Below, one piece after another: positions 6,115 to 11,590 of a DNA stretch of 11,590 nucleotides. Location: NCBI GenBank assembly GCA_017380475.1, contig JAFODX010000155.1, positions 1 through 11,590 on the forward strand, in the 5' to 3' direction. The DNA is from Clostridia bacterium. Lineage in GTDB: Bacteria > Bacillota > Clostridia > UBA1381. A program made the position numbers and the translations under genes. The notes under the pieces are model-generated. The model searched no databases and was not told the origin of the DNA. It saw only the letters and a list, made by a program, of their open reading frames with translations. Numbering within the stretch: the stretch's first letter is position 1; each line of letters begins with the position of its first letter.

Positions 6115-6674
6115 AGGTATATATTATAAGACACGGCGAAAGCGAAACCAACCTGAAAAAACAGTGGACGGGCTGGGCAAATGTACACCTCACCAAGGCA
6201 GGGAAAGCACAGGCACAAAAAGCCGGTGAGCGTTTAAAAAACATCAGATTCGATAAAATATTTACAAGCGACCTCGTACGTGCAATCGAAACAGCAACAA
6301 ACGCACTGCCCGAATATTCTTACGAAACATCGGAACTTTTACGTGAGATTAACGTAGGCGAGCTTTCATGTAATCCGCTATCATGCATAACCGATGATGA
6401 GCGACATATTATCGCCAAAGACGGATATGTGATTTTTAACGGCGAATCGAAAACGGACTTTACTAACCGTATCCGTAAATTTATGAGAGAACTTGAAATG
6501 CTTGACTGTGAAAATGTTGCAATTTTCACACATAACGGCTGGCTCCGCACTTTCCTTGACGAAGTTGTAGGGTTTCATATTCCAAGAAAAACGGTTATGT
6601 GCAACAACTGCACAACAGGCATTTTTGAATATATTAACGGTGCATGGAAAATGCACAGCTGGATTAATCTATAA
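6111..6674 (+). CDS. Histidine phosphatase family protein (phosphoglycerate-mutase-like)
   Basis: This 187-aa cytoplasmic protein starts at TTG 6111-6113, with AAGGGGG (6097-6103) 7 nt upstream. It shows the complete histidine-phosphatase signature: RHGE at residues 7-10 with H8 as phospho-acceptor, R57 in SDLVRAIETA, the proton donor E79 in LLREINVGEL, and H141 in FTHNG. Length and motifs fit small broad-specificity phosphatases of the GpmB/CobC type, which remove phosphate from sugar phosphates, nucleotides or cobalamin precursors. No cobalamin genes are nearby, so the substrate is open. Several cysteines near the C-terminus (CNNCTTG at 164-170) could bind metal but may be incidental. The gene is monocistronic with its own promoter and terminator, and is divergent from the pectin-type operon. 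Confidence 0.9.
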   Translation: MKVYIIRHGESETNLKKQWTGWANVHLTKAGKAQAQKAGERLKNIRFDKIFTSDLVRAIETATNALPEYSYETSELLREINVGELSCNPLSCITDDERHIIAKDGYVIFNGESKTDFTNRIRKFMRELEMLDCENVAIFTHNGWLRTFLDEVVGFHIPRKTVMCNNCTTGIFEYINGAWKMHSWINL

Positions 6675-6698
6675 GGAGAATAAGAAATATGAAAAGCC

Positions 6699-6718
6699 GG
6701 TAATTACAAGAAATTACC
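6699..6718 (+). other. Small hairpin after a vestigial ribosome site
   Basis: GGTAATT (6699-6705) and AATTACC (6712-6718) form a 7-bp stem with a 6-nt loop, 10 nt upstream of the terminator. Just before it, AAGGAG (6673-6678) overlaps the phosphatase stop and precedes a 4-codon frame MKSR (6689-6703), whose stop lies in the stem. This looks like the leftover of a lost downstream gene or an mRNA 3'-end stabiliser. Confidence 0.35.
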
Positions 6719-6728
6719 ACACAACAAG

Positions 6729-6760
6729 AAAACGTCTCAATTATCTGTTTGAGACGTTTT
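6729..6760 (+). terminator. Rho-independent terminator, probably bidirectional
   Basis: AAAACGTCTCAA (6729-6740) pairs perfectly with TTGAGACGTTTT (6749-6760) around an 8-nt loop. On the plus strand it ends in a TTTTT run for the phosphatase gene. On the minus strand it ends in TTTT for the convergent membrane-protein gene that stops at 6784. Confidence 0.9.
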
Positions 6761-6783
6761 TCTGTAAAGTCAAAATTTATAAA

Positions 6784-7218
6784 CTAACTTATTTTCAGTT
6801 TAAAAAGCAGCATACCGCCCACCATCAGAACAAAACCGACATAGTTGTTCCAGTGAAGCGGAATTTTTTCACTGCTCATAATGCCGAATGCATCAATTAA
6901 CGCCGCAACTGTGAGCTGTGCGATAAGGATTGTGCTTATGGCAACAGTCGGTGAAAGCTTGCCTATTGCAAGCATTACGGTTATCGTTATAATGATGCCA
7001 AAGACTCCGCCGAGAAGATAGAATTTATTGACATTCCCCACCGCCTTAAAATCACCCTTGCCTAAAAACCATAACGCAAGCAGTGCAAGCACAAAAGCAA
7101 CACCCTGAACAATTACATTGGATTCATAGAGACCTATCTTATCAGAAAGCCTCGTGTTCATAACCCCCTGAATACTCATCGCACTTCCGGCTATTATTGC
7201 AAATAAAAATCCTGCCAT
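6784..7218 (-). CDS. DMT superfamily membrane protein, YdcZ/DUF606 type
   Basis: This small 144-aa integral membrane protein starts at ATG 7216-7218 with AAAGGGG 7 nt upstream. A GTG at 7255-7257 in the same frame would add 13 basic residues and make the ribosome site internal, so I reject it. It has five hydrophobic segments at roughly residues 2-21, 34-54, 66-86, 88-110 and 120-142. The early motif SIQGVMNTRLSDKIG and the total length match the YdcZ (DUF606) group of the drug/metabolite transporter superfamily, whose members often work as pairs of half-size proteins. Substrate is unknown and no partner gene lies beside it. A weak promoter could lie between the preceding terminator and the gene (TTGCAT at 7268-7273), since the large gene upstream ends at its own terminator. 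Confidence 0.85.
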   Translation of the reverse strand: MAGFLFAIIAGSAMSIQGVMNTRLSDKIGLYESNVIVQGVAFVLALLALWFLGKGDFKAVGNVNKFYLLGGVFGIIITITVMLAIGKLSPTVAISTILIAQLTVAALIDAFGIMSSEKIPLHWNNYVGFVLMVGGMLLFKLKIS

Positions 7219-7273
7219 TTTATTCCCCTTTCGTTTTTGTTTAGTTTTATCACTCACCCTTTAAAATATGCAA

Positions 7274-7299
7274 AAACACAGCCCTTTCGGACTGTGTTT
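7274..7299 (-). terminator. Rho-independent terminator of the 1423-aa protein gene
   Basis: Read on the minus strand, AAACACAGTCC, a GAAA tetraloop and GGGCTGTGTTT form an 11-bp stem with one G-U pair. It is followed by further Ts (five in a row ending at 7272) and begins 9 nt after the TAA at 7308-7310. It separates the large gene from the membrane-protein gene. Confidence 0.9.
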
Positions 7300-7307
7300 C
7301 TTTGCTG

Positions 7308-10300
7308 TTATTCGTAATCTTCAGCCTTGCAGACTCTGATTTCCTTTATAATGATACTGTTTGCCGGAGTATCTTTCGGAATAAGGATACCAAAGCTTGA
7401 TGCAGATGAATGCTCTGATTCACGAAGCTGTGCATCGCTTATCCGTATGACAGCTGTCTTGAACGTTTCTGTATTTGTTCTTGACGGCAGTAATATCTGC
7501 TTTCTTGCCACGTTATGGTCATCAACACCGTTTACAATGCTGTTATAAACCATTGTCAATGCTCCTGCACCCTTGTCATAGTAGTATATTTCAAATACAA
7601 GGTCAGAGTCAGCTGATGTAACATCACATACATCCATATCTCTTGAGAAGTATATATAATGCTGTCTTGACGAAATGTCTGATGTGTATACACTATATGT
7701 AACGTCACCTATTGTAATTGCTCCGTTTGCAAAGTATGAGTCACTTCCTCCAACCGATGTCTTATTGATACCCCACGACGAATCAGGATTGTTATAGAAC
7801 ATCTGACGCAGTTTCATCGGTGCTGTTTCCTTACTTTCTCCAGCCTGATTTGCCGTATCAACAGGAACTACCTTATAAGAATAAGACTCAGTATCAGAAC
7901 CCGCTGCAATATATGTATTTGTCATTACTTTATCAATATATGTATTTGTCATTACTGTATCTTTAAGCGTACCGTTTCTGTAAATCTCGTACTTAACAGG
8001 GTCTCCGCTATCGTCATATGACTGTGCCCACGAAAGCGTAATACTCGTTACTTTTGATTTTGCTTCAAAATCCTTTATTGCTGACGGCTTATTATCAAGG
8101 AGTGATATGTTATCGTCACCCCAGAGATAGTAACTGACAGTCTCGTTTGCAGACGCCTCACGGTGTGTAACCTCAAACGATGCTGTACCTATGCCACTTG
8201 TTTCTACAGACGCATCATCTTTTACACGCTGTAAAATCCTGCCTGTTGAATCGGTTATTACAGCCATATATGTGAGTGTTTCAAACTGACCCCTGATGCC
8301 ACCGTAATCAACATCAAGTGTTACTGTTACTGTTCCGTCCAGATTTGTAACCGATTGTTTCTCTCCTGCCTTGATATATTTCGCAACAAGCTTTTCAACA
8401 ACCACAGTGATTTCTTTTGAAACACTGAACTCTCCCTTTGAAACCGCAACTGTTAGCTTTACAGTTTTTTCACTGTCCGGGTCACAGATTACTGTAGCAG
8501 TTCCGTCCGAAATAACTATTGCGGACTCATCATCGCTCGCCCATTCAATGCTTGTACCGTTTTCACCTCTTGTCGGAACTGAGAATGATGATGATACCCT
8601 TGACTCAATTGTTATAGCCGCAAGGTCTGTTGTACACGCCACCTCATCCGGGTCGGGCATACTTGCGAATGTATGGTACGGATAACCGTTATTTACGCTT
8701 TCATCAACTGTCCATGCACAGTATTCATCATTTTCATCAACAAGTGCCGAGACTATCTGCGGCTTTGTTGCAAGTGTTCCGCGGCTTTTTGTCGGAGCAT
8801 ATACACCGCTGGCCGAAGTACGATTACCTTCAAGGTTCTCTGCTGTCGTATAACAGTTTGTTATCGTTGCGCTTTCACCCTCTGCTCTTGTGAAACCGTA
8901 AAACGCCGCATGGTTCTCTCTGTGGCTTATAACATATGAGCACAATGTGTCTTCTTCTACTTCTGCCGCATAACAGTTCTTGATTGTTATATCAGCATTG
9001 CTGACACAGCCAATGAATCCTGACTGCATTGCGTCCTGACCTGAACATACTTTTGCATTGTAGAGATAACAGTTTTCAATCTTCGCTCCATTTTCCGCTG
9101 TACCGGCAAAACCGCCTGTTGCTTTTTCGCCGAAATCTCGCATTGTCTGATAAACTTCAGTGTTTGTTACATAAGAATTCTTGATTGTACCTTTTACTTC
9201 TCCTGCAATCGTTCCCAATGCAGTTACACGGTTACTGCTATTATTATTTCTCACAGCTCTGTTTGCTATTATTGCGCCGTTAATGCCAAGGTTTTTAACT
9301 GTACCTGACATATGACCAAATAAACCAAGATAGTAATACTGAACTTCACTGCTTGTTTCCACACAGAGATGCTTTACTTCATAGCCTGCGCCGTCAAATG
9401 TGCCACTGAATGCACCTGTATATGATATCGGTACCCAACTACGGTAGTTAAGGTCAATATCCGCCGTAAGCCTGAAGTGTTTACCGTTATCCGTTCCTGC
9501 GTTTATCCGGTCTCTTGCATACGCAAGCTGACCTGCATTATCTATAAGATACGGCAATGCCTTTGTACCGCTACCACCGGCATAACCTGTTGCCGGTGTT
9601 CCGTCCCAGCCGGATGCGTCCGGTGTCGGAACAGGATGTGGTGTCGGAACAGGAGTTGCTGTCGGTCCTGGAGTAGCAGTCGGTCCCGGTGTCGGCATTG
9701 CGCCCGGAGTCGGCATCGCCTTTGAAACCGTATAATTTTCCAGTCCCGTTGTTCTTTCAGAAATTTCTTTTGCAATCGTCCATGCCAGGAGGTCTGCACC
9801 GTATTCTGTGAAATGGCAATAATCCACGAAAATATGTCCCGGACCTGTAGCATTTCCGTTGCTGTCTGTCTGTACTACCAGATCTTTGGCAGTATAGTTC
9901 CCTGTATCAATTAGTGCGTTCAAGGTATCAGCATAAGCCTCGCCGATATTTATAACCGTGAGATTATCAACCTCGGTTTCAAGAGCCAGCAAAGCCTGTG
10001 TTGATGTCCACGAATTTGGTCCGGAGAATCTTCCGTTTGATATAAATGTGCTTGGCGGCGGCGGTGTGAGAATAAGAATCTCTGCACCCTTTGCTCTTAC
10101 ATCAGCTATAATCTCTTTATACCATGTCTTAAACTGCTCAACTGAGTATGATTCAGTTGCATGTGTACCGTTAAGACGGGTATTGTCGTTTGTTCCGAGT
10201 GCGATTATAACATAATCACCTGCGCCAAACTCTGTTTTAATTGTCTCCCAGTCACAGTAATGGTAGCTCTGACGACCGTTCATAAACATCTGGATTGTCT

Positions 10301-11579
10301 GACCGCTGTGACCATGCTTTACAACTGAAACCTTGTCATTGTTGATATGATTTCCGATAGCACCTTCCCAACCTGACTTGTTCCACGAATAACTTGATGT
10401 GTTCCATACGCTGTCCATTAAAGAGTCACCCATAAGCACAAGCTTTATTTCGGGCAATTCCGTCGGCGTACCGCCCGGAGTTATAGCAGGTGTCGGTGTC
10501 GGTGTTGCAAGCACAACATTATAGTCTATGTACGGATATCCACCGTTTATATTTGCATCTGTTTTATATACAGTATCCGCATCGTTTGTTATAAGTCCTG
10601 CTATTATCTCGTTTTTATCCGAAGTCTCTGCAAGCAATGATTGTGCTGCAGTATAGTCATGAGTCAGTGTATTTGTTCTATCCGGATAGTCTCCGTCTAC
10701 ATCCTCATTGTCTGCCAATGTCGTATAGCTGTTTATCACAGTCGGATCGAATGTACCTCTTTTATAGCCGAAGCCATATGTAGCCGAAACGTGATCAAGA
10801 TTTGATGCTTCTTCTGTAACAATTTCAACATCCGCTGTGTAGCAGTTCTCAAATTTCACTGCAGCCGAGACAATGTCTGAAATAAATCCTGCCTGCGGTG
10901 CACCATAACCTGAGCATAAATCTACGTTATATACATAACAGTTTTTGAAGCTTGTCGAACCCGATGCTCTTGCGGCAAATCCTGCCACACCGCCATCAGA
11001 ACAGTCTCTTCTCAGATTACGCACCGATGAGTTTGAGATATAACAGTTTTCAAACACTGAGTTATCTGCTTCACTTACAAAACCGCCTATATTTGATGTT
11101 CTGAATTTACCCGTCGAATCATTTGCACCGTTAGGGTAATAGTCGTGGTTTTTAACAGCAACCGTAAAGTCATCAACACCGAGATTCTTTACTTTTGCAC
11201 CTTCAATTTTGCCGAATATTCCTATTCTTGGGTAAATGAATGTTGTTTTTGCAGTGTCAAGACAAGTAACATTAAGACTTGTTATTTTCTTGCCGTTACC
11301 GTCAAAAACACCCTTGAATGAGCGTGATGTTGAACCAATAGGCTCCCATTCCTGCTCACCATAGTCAATGTCTACCAAAAGCTTGAAATGGGCTGTATTG
11401 GCATTTGTATTATTTATCATATCAACAGCAAACGCAAGTTCTTCTGCTGTTGATATCTCGTACGGTGAGGTTTCTGTACCGTTTCCGTTAAGCGATGTCA
11501 CTTCAGCTGAAACAATAACCGCCGGTAAAGTGCCAAGCACAATAGCCATTGATATTAAAAAGCTTAATAAGCGTTTCAT
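7308..11579 (-). CDS. Secreted multidomain CE12-like SGNH esterase flanked by duplicated GLUG-type beta-helices
   Basis: This 1423-aa protein starts at ATG 11577-11579 with GAGGAA 6 nt upstream. It has a signal peptide (MKRLLSFLISMAIVLGTLPA, likely cut after VSA at 25). Domains: beta-helix A (about 30-355, repeated ENCY/KNCY and GGF motifs); Pro/Thr linker (358-377); SGNH hydrolase (378-608); long Pro/Thr linker (620-657); beta-helix B (660-975), clearly homologous to A; an Ig-like domain (about 982-1062); a beta module (1065-1165); an Fn3 domain (about 1166-1255); and a C-terminal beta-sandwich (about 1260-1423). The hydrolase has GDSL with nucleophile S386, the GHSG block at 423-426, GTND (462-465), and D586/H589 in DYCHFTEYG. 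The order and spacing resemble CE12 rhamnogalacturonan acetylesterases, which remove acetyl groups from pectin. No SLH module, sortase motif or lipobox is present, so retention on the cell may depend on other proteins. A 27-bp tandem duplication lies inside the Fn3 domain. Confidence 0.85.
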   Translation of the reverse strand: MKRLLSFLISMAIVLGTLPAVIVSAEVTSLNGNGTETSPYEISTAEELAFAVDMINNTNANTAHFKLLVDIDYGEQEWEPIGSTSRSFKGVFDGNGKKITSLNVTCLDTAKTTFIYPRIGIFGKIEGAKVKNLGVDDFTVAVKNHDYYPNGANDSTGKFRTSNIGGFVSEADNSVFENCYISNSSVRNLRRDCSDGGVAGFAARASGSTSFKNCYVYNVDLCSGYGAPQAGFISDIVSAAVKFENCYTADVEIVTEEASNLDHVSATYGFGYKRGTFDPTVINSYTTLADNEDVDGDYPDRTNTLTHDYTAAQSLLAETSDKNEIIAGLITNDADTVYKTDANINGGYPYIDYNVVLATPTPTPAITPGGTPTELPEIKLVLMGDSLMDSVWNTSSYSWNKSGWEGAIGNHINNDKVSVVKHGHSGQTIQMFMNGRQSYHYCDWETIKTEFGAGDYVIIALGTNDNTRLNGTHATESYSVEQFKTWYKEIIADVRAKGAEILILTPPPPSTFISNGRFSGPNSWTSTQALLALETEVDNLTVINIGEAYADTLNALIDTGNYTAKDLVVQTDSNGNATGPGHIFVDYCHFTEYGADLLAWTIAKEISERTTGLENYTVSKAMPTPGAMPTPGPTATPGPTATPVPTPHPVPTPDASGWDGTPATGYAGGSGTKALPYLIDNAGQLAYARDRINAGTDNGKHFRLTADIDLNYRSWVPISYTGAFSGTFDGAGYEVKHLCVETSSEVQYYYLGLFGHMSGTVKNLGINGAIIANRAVRNNNSSNRVTALGTIAGEVKGTIKNSYVTNTEVYQTMRDFGEKATGGFAGTAENGAKIENCYLYNAKVCSGQDAMQSGFIGCVSNADITIKNCYAAEVEEDTLCSYVISHRENHAAFYGFTRAEGESATITNCYTTAENLEGNRTSASGVYAPTKSRGTLATKPQIVSALVDENDEYCAWTVDESVNNGYPYHTFASMPDPDEVACTTDLAAITIESRVSSSFSVPTRGENGTSIEWASDDESAIVISDGTATVICDPDSEKTVKLTVAVSKGEFSVSKEITVVVEKLVAKYIKAGEKQSVTNLDGTVTVTLDVDYGGIRGQFETLTYMAVITDSTGRILQRVKDDASVETSGIGTASFEVTHREASANETVSYYLWGDDNISLLDNKPSAIKDFEAKSKVTSITLSWAQSYDDSGDPVKYEIYRNGTLKDTVMTNTYIDKVMTNTYIAAGSDTESYSYKVVPVDTANQAGESKETAPMKLRQMFYNNPDSSWGINKTSVGGSDSYFANGAITIGDVTYSVYTSDISSRQHYIYFSRDMDVCDVTSADSDLVFEIYYYDKGAGALTMVYNSIVNGVDDHNVARKQILLPSRTNTETFKTAVIRISDAQLRESEHSSASSFGILIPKDTPANSIIIKEIRVCKAEDYE
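7907..7960. repeat. 27-bp tandem duplication inside the Fn3-coding region
   Basis: Bases 7907-7933 and 7934-7960 are two adjacent 27-bp copies differing at one position. In the protein this gives VMTNTYIDK followed by VMTNTYIAA (1209-1226), an in-frame 9-residue insertion at a strand/loop of the Fn3 domain. Confidence 0.9.
9609..9722 (-). repeat. Repetitive Pro/Thr linker coding region
   Basis: This stretch encodes residues 620-657, with repeated TPGP/TATP/PTP units between the esterase and the second beta-helix. It is a flexible, possibly glycosylated linker typical of secreted polysaccharide-active enzymes. A shorter linker of the same type is encoded at 10449-10508. Confidence 0.85.
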
Positions 11580-11590
11580 TTCAATTCCTC

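Noticed and set aside
7219-7257. GTG start at 7257 for the membrane protein
   Set aside because: It would put the clear AAAGGGG ribosome site inside the gene and add an atypical basic extension. The ATG at 7218 gives the usual family length.
9609-9722. Short repeats that could suggest a CRISPR or minisatellite
   Set aside because: The repeats are irregular, in frame and encode a typical Pro/Thr linker. There are no unique spacers of constant length.
9542-9853. Minus-strand frame of 103 codons within the esterase gene
   Set aside because: It is a different frame over the esterase end and Pro/Thr linker. The continuous 1423-codon frame explains the DNA and the product is Arg/His-rich nonsense.

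Overview
The window looks like a piece of a low-to-mid GC Firmicutes (Clostridia) genome. The pointers are purine-rich Shine-Dalgarno sites before most genes, TTG starts, SLH (S-layer homology) cell-wall modules, sigma-A type promoters and rho-independent terminators. The gene content fits a gut-type, pectin-using clostridium. A Monoglobus-like lineage is my guess, but no marker gene here settles taxonomy.

Left part (1-about 1355): an AT-rich accessory segment. It holds the start of an unrecognised leftward gene cut by the window edge, a small excisionase/MerR-type helix-turn-helix protein just upstream of it, and a divergent gene of unknown function. The intergenic region between them is packed with small palindromes. 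This segment meets the chromosome-like DNA abruptly at about 1340-1360. There, the first ~13 codons of a secreted-protein gene (with its ribosome site) follow the SLH gene in the same direction and are then lost. This is a truncated operon and is the strongest structural oddity of the window.

Middle part (1412-5816, minus strand): a two-gene operon. The upstream gene encodes a secreted 886-aa protein with an oligogalacturonate-lyase-like (PL22-type) beta-propeller, two beta-sandwich modules and a degenerate SLH-like segment. It is followed 13 nt later by a 576-aa secreted SLH protein with an Ig-like domain, an unrecognised helical domain, a Gly/Ser/Pro linker and three SLH modules. A good promoter (5864-5892) is preceded by two 15-bp direct repeats exactly 21 bp apart, and further up by a 10-bp perfect inverted repeat.

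Right part: a divergent histidine-phosphatase gene (6111-6674, plus) with its own extended -10 promoter and terminator, and a convergent small DMT/YdcZ-type membrane protein (6784-7218, minus). After a strong terminator (7274-7299) comes a 4.3-kb gene for a secreted 1423-aa protein. In that protein a CE12-like SGNH esterase (rhamnogalacturonan acetylesterase type) sits between two copies of a GLUG-type beta-helix domain, followed by Ig-like, Fn3 and C-terminal beta-sandwich modules.

Taken together, the three large secreted proteins suggest a surface apparatus for pectin or rhamnogalacturonan. An esterase would remove acetyl groups, a secreted PL22-like propeller would act on oligogalacturonides, and an SLH protein would provide wall attachment. 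The individual folds are read from sequence motifs. The joint function is inference.
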